DNA of 64,000 nt from Pseudomonadota bacterium (GCA_021325355.1 JAJPHI010000009.1:186001-250000), one strand, 5' to 3'; positions 26,227-35,672 are shown, counted from the first letter of the stretch. Made by a program: numbers and translations. The notes: generated by a model from the letters alone, not told the origin.

Positions 26227-27102
26227 TTGGCGAGTCTGCCGAAATTACTGCCCACCCGCCTGCGCGACCTATGGCAGACGGCCGCCGCGGCCGGCCTCTC
26301 GCAGGCCGACTGCGCGTCGCGGCAACAACATGAACTCGAGCTCTGCGCGGCAACCTGGCGCGAGGCGCTCCGGTTGCCGAACGAGCCCGATCTCCTTCAC
26401 AGCACGCTGGCCGAAATCGGGCGCTGGCGGAAAATCGACGACCTCGCCGAGGTCCGCCGTCGATGCGAACAGGCCCTGCAGACCCTCAAGCACGACTGGG
26501 AGCGCACCGTCGGACGTGGCAACGCCGCCGCGGTCGAGACCTACTACGATTCAGCGGACGCCTGTATCGAGGAGCTGATGTGGTGGCACACCTTAATCGA
26601 CGACAACTCGCCGCTCGCCTATGTCGTCGCGCTGGAATTTGCCGAAGCGGCGCGCTGCCGTTCCTACCTCGACTTCGGTTCGGGCGTCGGCTCGGGCGCC
26701 CTGCTCTTCGCTCGCCACGGCTTCGATACGACCCTCGCGGATATCAGCAGCGTCCTGCTCGGCTTCTGTCGATGGCGCTTTGAACGCCGTGCCCTCACGG
26801 CGCGGTTTGTCGATCTCAAGGCTTCCACGTTGCCGCCATCCGCCTTTGACTTCATCACGGCGATGGACGTCTTCGAGCATCTGGTCGATCCGGTGGCGGT
26901 GGTCGATCAGCTTTACGCCAGCCTCACGCCCGGCGGCTACATCTTCGGGCGCTTCTCGGGAGAAGACGATGCCGACCGCCCTCAGCATATCGTGCACGAT
27001 TTTCAGCCGGTCTTCGATCGCTTTGCCGAATTAGGTTGCCAAGAGGTGTTTCACGACGACTGGCTCTGGGGCCATCAGGCATTCCAGAAGCCGACTGGAT
27101 GA
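26227..27102 (+). CDS. Class I SAM-dependent methyltransferase
   Basis: 291 residues. SAM-binding motif I is YLDFGSGVGSGALLFARHG, followed by the acidic strand end TTLADIS and motif IV DFITAMDVFEHLVDP, then the LTPGGY turn. About 130 N-terminal residues are helical and unassigned. The start is TTG with GAGGA 6 nt upstream, 9 bp after the response regulator stop, so it is co-transcribed. The substrate is unknown. Its 3' end faces the aminotransferase gene at 6 bp. Confidence 0.82.
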   Translation: MASLPKLLPTRLRDLWQTAAAAGLSQADCASRQQHELELCAATWREALRLPNEPDLLHSTLAEIGRWRKIDDLAEVRRRCEQALQTLKHDWERTVGRGNAAAVETYYDSADACIEELMWWHTLIDDNSPLAYVVALEFAEAARCRSYLDFGSGVGSGALLFARHGFDTTLADISSVLLGFCRWRFERRALTARFVDLKASTLPPSAFDFITAMDVFEHLVDPVAVVDQLYASLTPGGYIFGRFSGEDDADRPQHIVHDFQPVFDRFAELGCQEVFHDDWLWGHQAFQKPTG

Positions 27103-27108
27103 TCGGCC

Positions 27109-28431
27109 CTAAAGGCAGCGCTCGATAATGGCGAAGGCCTCGGCCAGTTCGTCTTCGCTGAGCACGGCGGCGGGCAGGAACAGACGGATACAGGCGGGAT
27201 CGTGACCGCCGTAATAGAGCACCAACCCGGCCGCGAAACAGCGCTGGATAAACTCGCGCGTCGCGGTGAGGCGGCCGTCTCCGAGGCGAAACGCGATCAT
27301 CGCGCCGACGCCGTCGATATGCGAGATCAGACCCGGCCGCTGCCGGCTCAGCCGCTCGAGATGCTCGCGGGTCAGCGACTCGAAGCGTTTGACGCGTCCG
27401 GCGGGTCCCAGGATGCCTTCGGTCGTGAGCTTTTCGATGATCCGGACAGCCACGGCCATCGGCACCGTCGCGCCGGAATAGGTGCCGGAGATAAGCGCCG
27501 GATCCGGTGCAAGGCTTTTCCGAAAAAGCATCGCGCTGCCCTGAAAAACCTTGCCGATAGTGATCACGTCGGCGTAGTCGGCCAGCTCGAGCAGGTCGGT
27601 CGCAAACAGCTCGCCCGTCCGCGCAAAGGTCTGCACCTCATCGACCCAGATGACAATCCCGGCGCGCCGGCATTCCTCGAATAACGGAACGAAGAAGTCA
27701 CGCGGGGCCGTCACGAAGCCCGCTTCGCCCTGCACCAGCTCGACGATGAAGGCAGCAAGCTGGTCGCCCTCGCGCGCGAGCAAGTCGCGGAGCGCGGCCA
27801 GGGTTTGGGCCGTCGAATGCGGATCAGCGCGATTGAAAAACGGCAGATAGCGGACGGGAAAGGTCTGCGGCTGGCCGACTCGATAATCCGGCCGGTCGGT
27901 AATTTCCGCCATCGCGCTGGTGCGGCCGTGAAAGCATCCGCGAAACGCGATAACGCCCGGACGGCCGTCGCGCTTCTGCCGCGCCAGCTTGAGCGCGTTC
28001 TCGTTCGCGTCGGCGCCGGAAAGCGAGAGCCAGCAGTGATCCATCCCGCGCGGCGCATGGGCGAGCAGGGTGCGCATCAGGCGGACATACTCGCGATTGA
28101 AGAGCAGATTGCCCTGCATCACGAGGTCGGAAGCGGCCGCGCGGACCGCGGTTTCGATTAAATCCAGATTGCCGTGACCAAAAAGATGGACGCCGATGCC
28201 CAGGGCGAAATCGAGCACCCAACGACCGTCAGCCAGCATCGCCCGCGCGCCGCGGCCGATGCCGGAACCGAGATATGGATAAAAGGCGGGGCGGCCGCGG
28301 AGCCCGGCGAGCTCGTCCAGCTCGGCGAGCATCTGCGACGCGGTCAGTGGTGGCTCGGGAGTGGCCTGCGCGGCCGCAATAGCCTCGCGAAGCAGCGCGA
28401 GGGCCCGCTCGAACTGCGGCCCGAAGGACAT
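27109..28431 (-). CDS. Class III PLP-dependent aminotransferase
   Basis: 440 residues. The PLP lysine is Lys294 in TIGKVFQG, and the cofactor-contacting Asp264 and Gln267 lie in IWVDEVQTFARTG. LSGADANENALKLAR and RGCFHGRTSAMAEITD match the glycine loop and the family's FHGRT block. This group includes acetylornithine, ornithine and 4-aminobutyrate aminotransferases. The neighbours (a stress-kinase operon) do not narrow the substrate. It is 7 bp downstream of spoVR on the same strand. Confidence 0.88.
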   Translation of the reverse strand: MSFGPQFERALALLREAIAAAQATPEPPLTASQMLAELDELAGLRGRPAFYPYLGSGIGRGARAMLADGRWVLDFALGIGVHLFGHGNLDLIETAVRAAASDLVMQGNLLFNREYVRLMRTLLAHAPRGMDHCWLSLSGADANENALKLARQKRDGRPGVIAFRGCFHGRTSAMAEITDRPDYRVGQPQTFPVRYLPFFNRADPHSTAQTLAALRDLLAREGDQLAAFIVELVQGEAGFVTAPRDFFVPLFEECRRAGIVIWVDEVQTFARTGELFATDLLELADYADVITIGKVFQGSAMLFRKSLAPDPALISGTYSGATVPMAVAVRIIEKLTTEGILGPAGRVKRFESLTREHLERLSRQRPGLISHIDGVGAMIAFRLGDGRLTATREFIQRCFAAGLVLYYGGHDPACIRLFLPAAVLSEDELAEAFAIIERCL

Positions 28432-28438
28432 CCGCGCC

Positions 28439-29872
28439 CTACTTCAGCGCGCGCATCGAGAAGCCGCGTTCGTTGTAGCAGAGCAGCGAGCGCTTGCCCT
28501 GCAACACGGTCTCGAGCACGCATTCATGTCCCCAGAGCCGCTGCACGAACGCCAGAGTCTTCTCGGCATGTTCGAGCTGCAGGTCGCGCCCGTCGTGATA
28601 ATGCTTCAGGTAAAGCGTGCGGGTGTGGCCGTAATCGGCGTCTTCAACCTTGATCACCGGAATCCATCCGGTGCCGACGTTTTTCAGCAGGGTCTCCTTG
28701 ACCTTGCGCCAGCCCTCCTCGTCCGAGACCTTGTCGACCACCAATTCGTCGCCGCGCGCCTCGTACTCGAACATATCGAGTTCGCGCATCAGCTCCTCGG
28801 TCAGATAGCGGCGGAGAAATGAGGTATCGCGTTCTACCTCGCGCACCTCGAACAGCTTCTCGGTGCCGCTTTTGGTCGGCGCGCCGTACTTCCTGATTTC
28901 CTCAGGCGTCGGATTCTCGTGACGCCGGTAGATGTCCTCCCAGACCTTGAAGCCGAGGTGATACGGGTTTATCTGACCCGGGATCGGCCGCAGCACCTGG
29001 TTGTGCCGCACGAGAAATTCGAGATGCAGGCCCTGGTCGAGCTTGAGCGACTCGACGATTTTCTTGTGCCAGTAGCTGGCCCAGCCCTCGTTCATGATCT
29101 TGGTTTCCATCATGGGCAGGAAATACTTGGTTTCCTCGTCCACGATGGTCAGCAGGTCGCGTTCCCATTCGGCCAGAAAGGGATTGTGATCGCGGATGAA
29201 GAGCAGCAGATCTTCGTCGGGTTCGAGCGGCACGCGACGCGTTTCGGGCTCCTTGAACTCGGCGCGCGGATGGATGCGCTGAAAGGGATCGGGCCGCGGT
29301 TGCGCCTGCTCGATCGCGCGTTCGACCTGCTCTTCGCGGCTGAGCTTGCGGATCGACAGATTGCGCCGACAGGTAAAGGCGAGCGCATGCGCCGCATCGA
29401 GGATACGCTCCACCTTTTCGATGCCAATCGAAGGATCCTCGGTATAGCGCCGCACCCGCAAAGCGTGAGCCTTGAAGGTCTCGATCGTCAGTTCGGCCCG
29501 AGTCGCCGAAGTAAAGGTAAAATTGTTCTTGAAAAAATCATTGTGACCATAAACATGCGCGATCGTGAGAATCTGCAGGAGCAGCGAATTGTCGCGCATG
29601 AGGTAGGCGATCGCCGGATTCGAGTTGATCACCATCTCGTACGGCAGACCGCTGACCCCGTAATCGTACAGCGTCTTCAGTTTTTCATAGGACTTGCCGT
29701 ACGACCAATGCGGATAATGCGACGGCATCCCGGAATACGCCATGTACCCGAGCATCCCGTTGTGGTCGCAAATCTCGAATTCCTGCGGATACCAACTGAG
29801 GCCGAACTCGGCGGCCTTCTCGCGAATCCGCGCATCCCAGTCGATCAATTCAGCGATTTCGTAATTGGCCAT
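28439..29872 (-). CDS. spoVR: SpoVR-family protein
   Basis: 477 residues, close to E. coli YcgB (510). Recognisable blocks are EICDHNGMLGYMAYSGMPSHYPHW near the N-terminus, YEMVINSNPAIAYLMRDN, and NEGWASYWHKKI and NPYHLGFKVWEDI in the middle. SpoVR proteins are conserved with PrkA and YhbH/YeaH and affect spore cortex formation in Bacillus and stress survival in other bacteria; the biochemical activity is unknown. It follows yhbH after 76 bp. Confidence 0.95.
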   Translation of the reverse strand: MANYEIAELIDWDARIREKAAEFGLSWYPQEFEICDHNGMLGYMAYSGMPSHYPHWSYGKSYEKLKTLYDYGVSGLPYEMVINSNPAIAYLMRDNSLLLQILTIAHVYGHNDFFKNNFTFTSATRAELTIETFKAHALRVRRYTEDPSIGIEKVERILDAAHALAFTCRRNLSIRKLSREEQVERAIEQAQPRPDPFQRIHPRAEFKEPETRRVPLEPDEDLLLFIRDHNPFLAEWERDLLTIVDEETKYFLPMMETKIMNEGWASYWHKKIVESLKLDQGLHLEFLVRHNQVLRPIPGQINPYHLGFKVWEDIYRRHENPTPEEIRKYGAPTKSGTEKLFEVREVERDTSFLRRYLTEELMRELDMFEYEARGDELVVDKVSDEEGWRKVKETLLKNVGTGWIPVIKVEDADYGHTRTLYLKHYHDGRDLQLEHAEKTLAFVQRLWGHECVLETVLQGKRSLLCYNERGFSMRALK

Positions 29873-29948
29873 GGCTCAGTGCTTCACGGCTATGGGCGCG
29901 CCGGGCGCCACGCGAAAACGACCTGACTGCGCGCACGGCGACGCGCCG

Positions 29949-31223
29949 TCACGAGGCCTCCTTGATACGATCCTTGGAGAGGAACGCCTTGAACGACGGC
30001 CAGATGTCCTCCTTGCGTTCGATCAGCACCGCCTGGAAATTGGGCGCGTCGAGCCGGCGGAACACATTCAGCATCGAGGATTCATAATAGCGCGAGCCGA
30101 GCGGCTTGATTTCGCCGTAACCGAACAGATTGCAGACCTCGCACAATTCCTTGGCCGTCCGCAGCGCCGCGGGATTGTCGGAATCAAAATTATCGCCGTC
30201 GGAGCAGTGGAAGGCATAGATATTCCACAGCGACGGATGATACCGCTCGGCAATTATGTCCAGCGCCTTCTGATAACCCGAGGAAATGAACGTGCCGCCC
30301 GCTTCACCCTTGTGAAAGAACTCCTCCTCGGTGACCTCGGTCGCTTCCGTATGATGGCCGATGAAGACAATCTCGACGTTGCGATAACGGGTGGCGATAA
30401 ACTGATAGAGCATGAAGAAGAAGCTGCGCGCGAGATACTTCTTCATCGTGTCCATCGAGCCCGACGTATCCATGATGCAGATGACTACGGCGTTGGAGTC
30501 TTCGCGCGTGTCGGTCTCGAGATGTTTGAAGCGGAGATCGTCCTGGTGAAACGGAAACCGCTTTTTGACCGCGACCGGAGGGGGTGTCGGCACAGTTTCC
30601 GGATTGTACGCGGTCTCGGCCGGCGGTTCGGCGGACGCGTCGGCGGCGGGCAGCGCCGCCTGATGGTGCCGGCTGCGTAGCGTCGCCATCATGCGCGTGA
30701 CGCGCTGGCGCGCGGTGCGCCGCTTGTCGAGCCGGACGCGGATACCGACGTGGCGATAGCCCTTGCGCTTGCTCGACAGATCGGACGGAATCTCGCGCAG
30801 CGTGCGGCGCTCGAGGTTCGGCAGCTCGAGATCCTCGAACATGATTTCGATTAGTTCTTCGAGCGAAACGTCGGTCTCGTAATAATCGACGCCGGGCTGA
30901 TCGCCCGCCTTGCCGTCACCCTTGCCCTGCCCCTCCTTGCCGGCCTTGCCCACCACCTGTCCGGGCTGCGTATTGCCGTCGCCGGTGCCGACGCCGGGCG
31001 CATTCTCGCCATAGATGAAGCGGTATTCCTTGACCCCACGCAGGGGCACTTTGATGAGCTTGTCGCGGTTTTTCCCGATAATCGATTCTTCGGCGATGAT
31101 GTCGGCGATATTCTCGCGGATCGACTCGCGGACCTTCTCGCGATGGCGCAGGCGGTCGCCGGCGGAGCGATCCGAACGCTCGGCATCAGAGGGACGATAT
31201 TCGCGAAAGATGGTATCGCTCAT
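29949..31223 (-). CDS. yhbH: YhbH/YeaH-family (DUF444) vWA protein
   Basis: 424 residues, matching E. coli YeaH (427). The vWA metal-site motif reads IMDTSGSM, and the rest of the domain follows with the HHTEATEVTEEEFF stretch typical of DUF444. The N-terminal half is charged and Arg-rich with RHREKVRESIRENI. It belongs to the PrkA-YeaH-SpoVR module that acts under nutrient limitation and stress. It probably has its own promoter, since TATAAT lies 27 bp upstream. Confidence 0.95.
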   Translation of the reverse strand: MSDTIFREYRPSDAERSDRSAGDRLRHREKVRESIRENIADIIAEESIIGKNRDKLIKVPLRGVKEYRFIYGENAPGVGTGDGNTQPGQVVGKAGKEGQGKGDGKAGDQPGVDYYETDVSLEELIEIMFEDLELPNLERRTLREIPSDLSSKRKGYRHVGIRVRLDKRRTARQRVTRMMATLRSRHHQAALPAADASAEPPAETAYNPETVPTPPPVAVKKRFPFHQDDLRFKHLETDTREDSNAVVICIMDTSGSMDTMKKYLARSFFFMLYQFIATRYRNVEIVFIGHHTEATEVTEEEFFHKGEAGGTFISSGYQKALDIIAERYHPSLWNIYAFHCSDGDNFDSDNPAALRTAKELCEVCNLFGYGEIKPLGSRYYESSMLNVFRRLDAPNFQAVLIERKEDIWPSFKAFLSKDRIKEAS

Positions 31224-31249
31224 GGCTCATGCTCGTGATGTCAGCTCAG

Positions 31250-31255
31250 ATTATA
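31250..31255 (-). promoter_or_regulatory. Candidate -10 box (TATAAT) of yhbH
   Basis: On the minus strand a consensus TATAAT lies 27 bp before the yhbH ATG. A matching -35 at 16-18 nt is not evident; TTGACG is 23 nt away. The leader would be only about 20 nt. Confidence 0.4.
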
Positions 31256-31312
31256 GCGCTTCGCGCGGTCCGATGCGCCGTCAATCCGCGATTCCCCGTT
31301 GCGGCGGCGCGG

Positions 31313-31379
31313 CCTGCGCTCGCGGTGATGACAGATGCCGGAGCTCATCAGCTTTGGTCATCCCGAGGGTTGCGGCGAG
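31313..31379. repeat. Degenerate inverted repeat, dyad A
   Basis: The left arm (31313-31338), read on the minus strand, begins GCATCTGTCATCACCGCGAG. The right arm (31356-31379) begins GGTCATCCCGAGGGTTGCGG. They share a GTCATC-CCGCGAG core, a weaker version of dyad B, with a loop of about 17 nt. Confidence 0.5.
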
Positions 31380-31497
31380 TTTCTCACAACTGTCCCGGTT
31401 CACCGCTAACGCCGACCTCGAAGGTTGGTGACGGACTGGCCATGATTTACACGTCGCGGCGCGCGCGGCGCCGCCTCCTCATGGGCCGCACAGACAT

Positions 31498-31578
31498 GGG
31501 ATTCTCCGCCTGGCGCGGAATGACAGATGCGGTTCGAAGCTAATCCGTGTCATTTCGCGCGCAGCGAGGAGCAATCCC
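31498..31578. repeat. Inverted repeat, dyad B (REP/BIME-like)
   Basis: The right arm (31548-31578) begins TGTCATTTCGCGCGCAGCGA and ends CAATCCC. The left arm (31498-31526), read on the minus strand, begins TGTCATTCCGCGCCAGGCGG and ends GAATCCC. They share most positions, are about 30 nt long and enclose a 21-nt loop. This is the architecture of palindromic REP/BIME or MITE-type dispersed repeats. Confidence 0.65.
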
Positions 31579-31625
31579 GATGGCTATTTCTATCGCGATT
31601 TACGGTACCGCACGATCGCGACGGC

Positions 31626-33560
31626 TCAATCCTTCCACAGGTTGTTGGCGGCGTACTTCAGGACGACGTCAACGCAGGATTCGCAGTAGCCGTTCTCGAG
31701 CAGGTTCCTGACCATAGCATTGTACTTCTCGCTCTGTTCCTCGTCGCGGGTCCGCGCCTTGGTGATGATCCGCGAGATATCGCGCACCGAGGTCATCAGC
31801 TTTTTCTCGATCGCTTCCTTGAGCGGTTCGTAGCTGCGATAGCTCACCTTCTCGCCGCGCCGTGACGACGCCCACAGGTAGGCGATCACCTCCTGGCGGA
31901 AGCCTTCGGCGGCCGAGCCGATAATCGCGATCTGCTCTTCGATCGACTTGAGGAAGCCTTCGTCGGGCGAGAGCTCCTCCTTGGTATTGCGATCGCGAAC
32001 CTTGGTCTTGTTGACGTAGGCCTCGGCGTGGTCGAGGTAGTTCTGGAAGAGCGCCTCGGCCTGTTCCTGGTAGGAGAAGACGAACGCGCGCGTGATCTCT
32101 TTCTCCAGCAGATCGAGGTATTCCTTGTGCAGCGTGTCCTGGAGGAATTCGAGATACTGCTTGCGCGTGTCGTCCGGCAGATCGGCCTCCTTGGTCATCG
32201 AGATCAACGCCTCGCGAACATTGATCGGATTGATGCAGTTGCCGGTGACATTGTCGGACAGCGCGTTGTCGAGCGCCTTCATGATGAAGCGCGTGGAAAT
32301 GCCGCTCATCCCTTCGCGCTTGGTGTCGTCCTTGAGTTCCTGCACGTCGATCTTCTTGGTGCGCCCTTTCTCGACCACTTCCTCGCCGTTGTAAAGGCGC
32401 AGCTTGGTCATGAGGTCGCATTTCGACGTCGGCTCGAGGCGCGAGAGAATCGCGAACATCGAGGCAAGCTCGAGCGTATGCGGCGCCACGTGCGCGCGGA
32501 AATCCGAATTCTTGATGATCTTCTGATAGATCTTGACCTCTTCCGAGAGCCGCAGATTGTACGGCACCTTGACCACCACGATACGATCGAGAATCGCTTC
32601 GTTGGTGTGATCCGCCTTGAACTTCTGCCACTCCGCCTCGTTCGAGTGCGCGATGATGCAGGTGTCGACGTAAACCATGCCGTGGCGGCCGGGAGCCGGA
32701 ATGACCTTCTCCTGGGTCGCGGTGATCATCGCATGGAGATATTCGGTCTCGTTCTTGAAGACTTCGATAAACTCGACAATCCCGCGGTTCCCGACGTTGA
32801 GCGCGCCGTTGAGTTCGAGCACGCGCGGATCGCCTTCGGAATACTGGTCGAGCTTCGAGATATCCTCGGAGCCGATCAGCACCGAAGTGTCCTGGTTGTT
32901 GGGATCGACCGGCGGCACCACTCCGATACCCACGCGATTGCGCTTGGAGAAGTTGCGGGTCTCGACCGGAAACTCTTCGTACTTGAGCTGAAACTCCTCC
33001 TTGAGGCGATAGCGGCAGACCGGGCACAAGTCGCCCTCGATATTGACGCCGAGCATCTTTTCGAACTCGCGCCGTAGATGGCGCGGGATCAGATGGAGCG
33101 GCTCTTCGTGCATCGGGCAACCCTCGATCGCATAGACCGGGGGCGCCTGTTCGAGGCCGCGTTGAATCCGCTCGACCAGCGAACTCTTACCGGATCCGAC
33201 CGGGCCCATCAGGTAGAGCACCTGCCGGCTCTCCTCGCCCTTGAGCGAAGCGGAATGGAAATAGCGCACGATTTGGGCAATCGTGCGTTCGATGCCGAAA
33301 AATTCGTCAGCGAAAAAATTATAGACCTTGATCGGCTCGTCTTTATAAAGACGCTTGGTCCGCGGATCATCGCTATCGATGATGTTCCGCATCCCCGTGC
33401 TCATGATCATGTCATAGATCCGTGCATGCGCCATTTTGGCCAGCGTCGGATCGGACTTAACTACCTCGAGATAGTCCAACAAGGTCCCGCGCCATTGCTT
33501 GGATTCCCGTTCCGCGCGATCTCGTTTGATTACCTGTTCGAACGTCAGCGCCTCCGCCAT
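31626..33560 (-). CDS. prkA: PrkA-family serine protein kinase / AAA+ protein
   Basis: 644 residues, identical in length to E. coli YeaG. The AAA-type N-terminal region has Walker A GPVGSGKS (129-136). A zinc-like Cys pair is in GDLCPVCRYRL, and the C-terminal part carries the PrkA kinase-like domain. PrkA phosphorylates proteins in vitro in Bacillus and E. coli, and some members have ATP-dependent protease activity. It heads the prkA-yhbH-spoVR module, though a 402-bp spacer separates it from yhbH here. GGGAG lies 7-8 nt before the ATG. Confidence 0.97.
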   Translation of the reverse strand: MAEALTFEQVIKRDRAERESKQWRGTLLDYLEVVKSDPTLAKMAHARIYDMIMSTGMRNIIDSDDPRTKRLYKDEPIKVYNFFADEFFGIERTIAQIVRYFHSASLKGEESRQVLYLMGPVGSGKSSLVERIQRGLEQAPPVYAIEGCPMHEEPLHLIPRHLRREFEKMLGVNIEGDLCPVCRYRLKEEFQLKYEEFPVETRNFSKRNRVGIGVVPPVDPNNQDTSVLIGSEDISKLDQYSEGDPRVLELNGALNVGNRGIVEFIEVFKNETEYLHAMITATQEKVIPAPGRHGMVYVDTCIIAHSNEAEWQKFKADHTNEAILDRIVVVKVPYNLRLSEEVKIYQKIIKNSDFRAHVAPHTLELASMFAILSRLEPTSKCDLMTKLRLYNGEEVVEKGRTKKIDVQELKDDTKREGMSGISTRFIMKALDNALSDNVTGNCINPINVREALISMTKEADLPDDTRKQYLEFLQDTLHKEYLDLLEKEITRAFVFSYQEQAEALFQNYLDHAEAYVNKTKVRDRNTKEELSPDEGFLKSIEEQIAIIGSAAEGFRQEVIAYLWASSRRGEKVSYRSYEPLKEAIEKKLMTSVRDISRIITKARTRDEEQSEKYNAMVRNLLENGYCESCVDVVLKYAANNLWKD

Positions 33561-33668
33561 TACCCGACTCCCTTGGTTATGCGACGGCCGCGTCCCCCAT
33601 GGAACGCTGTCCGAAGAAGCCCAATCAACTTAGTAAAAGATGTTTTGATGACACTTAACCCGATTACG

Positions 33669-33698
33669 AGTATAAGGACGGCTGTCAAAGTGACGCAA
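33669..33698 (-). promoter_or_regulatory. Candidate sigma70 promoter of prkA
   Basis: On the minus strand TTGCGT (33693-33698) and TATACT (33669-33674) are 18 nt apart, about 110 bp before the prkA ATG. The -35 matches that proposed for the kinase/NtrC operon. A TTGACA at 33683-33688 is too close to be the partner. Confidence 0.4.
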
Positions 33699-33810
33699 TA
33701 ACGAATATCGGCGAAACCTCAGGCTGTCCACAGTTCTTTTGGTCCTTCACAGGATCCTTTCTTAAGCCGCGACACCCCCTTTTGAGAGACGTTTTTCTTA
33801 TACAAGCAAT

Positions 33811-34689
33811 TCAAGTGCCGCTCGGATGAGCGACCGTCAACGATTCACCGAGGCTCAGGCGTCCGTGTTCGTTGATCGGGCGCGCAGCATAGGCGGTGTC
33901 ATCATGGGCGAAGGAAATCCACCATCGCCCGTCGACCGCCCGGCCGAGATACTGCGCCTTCTGCTCCATCGTCGTCAGCGCGTCGAGATCGAAGGCCTGA
34001 TTCCACGGCCCGCGCATATGCGATCGCGTCGGCACGATATCGGCCAGATGCGCAAACGCCTGCCCGCTCGATTCAACGATAACAATCTGATGGTCGTACG
34101 TGTGCCCGCCGGTCACCCGGGCCGTCACACCCGGCACGAGTTCCGTATCGCCCCGAATCGGTTCGAGCAGTCCTCCGAGCGGCGTGAGGCACTCCTCGAT
34201 ATGGCGATAAGCCGCGCGCAGCCGTTCGTTAGACGAGTGGCGCGCGACCTCGACCTCGCCCTGCTGCACCATCACCCGAGCGCGCGGAAAGGCCGGCTCG
34301 GCGACACCGCTTTGCCGCATCCGGATGATACCGCCGCAATGGTCAAAATGCAGATGCGACAGCAGCACGTGCGTGATATCGCCCGGCTCCATGCCGATCT
34401 TCGCGAGCCCGTCGAGCAGCCAACCGTCGCCATGATCGAAGATCCGCCGCTCGACCGGCCGCAGGCGATTGCCGATACCGGTATCAACGAGGATGGCTTG
34501 GGAGCCCTTCAGGATAAGCGGACAGGTGAGATTCAGCCTGATACGGTTCTGCTCGTCGGGTGGATGGGCGCGCTGCCATAGTTCGCGCGGGACGACGCCA
34601 AACATGCAGCCGCCGTCGTTGCGCCAGAGCCCATCGGTAAGAAAGGCTATCGTAAATTCGCCGATCTGAAGCCTGGGCGGTGTCTCCAT
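33811..34689 (-). CDS. Metallo-beta-lactamase-fold hydrolase
   Basis: 292 residues. The dinuclear zinc signature HLHFDHCGG (HxHxDH) follows HVLLS; the later ligands are HTYDH and the C-terminal SFAHDD. The overall layout resembles quorum-quenching lactonase-like or arylsulfatase-like MBL proteins; the substrate is unknown. No signal peptide is seen. It is the last gene of a minus-strand group that includes a small membrane protein. Confidence 0.87.
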   Translation of the reverse strand: METPPRLQIGEFTIAFLTDGLWRNDGGCMFGVVPRELWQRAHPPDEQNRIRLNLTCPLILKGSQAILVDTGIGNRLRPVERRIFDHGDGWLLDGLAKIGMEPGDITHVLLSHLHFDHCGGIIRMRQSGVAEPAFPRARVMVQQGEVEVARHSSNERLRAAYRHIEECLTPLGGLLEPIRGDTELVPGVTARVTGGHTYDHQIVIVESSGQAFAHLADIVPTRSHMRGPWNQAFDLDALTTMEQKAQYLGRAVDGRWWISFAHDDTAYAARPINEHGRLSLGESLTVAHPSGT

Positions 34690-34736
34690 AAGTTTCGGTC
34701 AGCCGAACGCGCGCGCTCACCCGCTCAAGGTTCGCA

Positions 34737-35198
34737 TTAGATGCCGGCGAGCCACAAGCCCAGGATAACGCCCAGGGCGCCAGCGCCGACGATCACCAGA
34801 TAGCGGCGCGTCAACCGGCGCAGCAGCGCCGCCGCGCGCTGCGGCCCGTCGCCGGGCGACGGCTGAAACGCCGCGGTGAGCGTCGCCGCACTGACCTGAG
34901 CGGCGGCCATCAGGGCAAGCAGCGCGACCTTACACGCCAGGATCCACAAAAACTGCGCCGGCGGCGTCCCACGCCGGGCCTGAATGACGAAGAACAGGTT
35001 GCCGATTCCCGTGATCGGCACCAGGGCCGCGCAGGCGAGGCCCACACGATTGAGGCGCGGCGCGACGCGATCGACGAAGCTCGCCGCTTCCGTCTCCGAG
35101 TTCAGCGCGGCCGACGCCAGCAGGACGCCCGCACAGAGCGCGACCCATCCGACCCCGCACAGGACGTGAACGCCCAGCACCAGGCTTCGGATCGGCAT
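34737..35198 (-). CDS. Small four-helix membrane protein (CopD/DUF2269-like)
   Basis: 153 residues with four predicted membrane helices: about 5-28, 48-70, 85-107 and 130-151. The first helix, LVLGVHVLCGVGWVALCAGVL, has the His and Trp arrangement seen in CopD-type and DUF2269 integral membrane proteins. That likeness is by eye only. It lies 47 bp upstream of the MBL gene on the same strand. Confidence 0.55.
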   Translation of the reverse strand: MPIRSLVLGVHVLCGVGWVALCAGVLLASAALNSETEAASFVDRVAPRLNRVGLACAALVPITGIGNLFFVIQARRGTPPAQFLWILACKVALLALMAAAQVSAATLTAAFQPSPGDGPQRAAALLRRLTRRYLVIVGAGALGVILGLWLAGI

Positions 35199-35269
35199 GA
35201 CGGTTGGGCGAAACTCAGCCCGGTCGCATCCCTGGAGTCACGGCGATGCGGCCGAGCTGACGCAATTGA

Positions 35270-35620
35270 TTATTCGACTTCCTGCTGCGACTGGAGCTGC
35301 TGAATCTGGCGGCGCTGATTCTCGATCTCCTGCTGCTGCTGCGACAACTGCGATTGGGTTTGCGCCTGCTGGGTCTCCTGGTTCTGGAGATAATTGCCGA
35401 CCGCGAAGCCGCCGGCGGTGCCGATCGCGCCACCGATCGCAGCGCCGGCACCCGGGGCACCGACGGCCGCACCGATAATCGCGCCGGTTCCGGCGCCGAC
35501 CAGGGCGCCGATACCGGTGCCTTTCTCGCGGGTGGTCAGCGGCTGCCCGGAGCATCCCACCGCACCTGCCAGAAGCACCAGCGCGATTACGCAGACGACG
35601 CCCTTTTTAGCCCAGTTCAT
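35270..35620 (-). CDS. Glycine-zipper lipoprotein with C-terminal coiled coil
   Basis: 116 residues. The signal peptide ends in lipobox AVGC with Cys near residue 23. Residues 33-76 are Gly/Ala-rich with the G-x3-G spacing of glycine-zipper (SlyB/YMGG-like) domains, which insert in membranes. From residue 80 a Gln-rich region (QSQLSQQQQEIENQRRQIQQ) predicts a coiled coil. The function is unknown; such proteins affect outer-membrane integrity. Its CAG-rich DNA is codon repetition, not a separate repeat. Confidence 0.75.
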   Translation of the reverse strand: MNWAKKGVVCVIALVLLAGAVGCSGQPLTTREKGTGIGALVGAGTGAIIGAAVGAPGAGAAIGGAIGTAGGFAVGNYLQNQETQQAQTQSQLSQQQQEIENQRRQIQQLQSQQEVE

Positions 35621-35672
35621 CCCGAAATCCTCCCACTTGTTTGACCGCGATGGACAGACTGCGCCGCGCCAC

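Larger units (their letters stand above)
31224..31625. other. 402-bp gene-free spacer between prkA and yhbH
   Basis: No convincing coding sequence on either strand. It holds a -10 box for yhbH and two inverted-repeat dyads built from the same degenerate unit (see the repeat entries). The module is normally compact, so this spacer looks like an insertion of repetitive DNA. Confidence 0.6.

Noticed and set aside
31229-31543. Plus-strand open frame between prkA and yhbH
   Set aside because: It runs through the inverted repeats, has no start signal and a very Arg/Ala-rich product typical of non-coding GC-rich DNA.
35270-35400. CAG/CTG-rich tract as a microsatellite or CRISPR-like array
   Set aside because: It encodes the Gln-rich coiled coil of the glycine-zipper lipoprotein; units are irregular and in frame.
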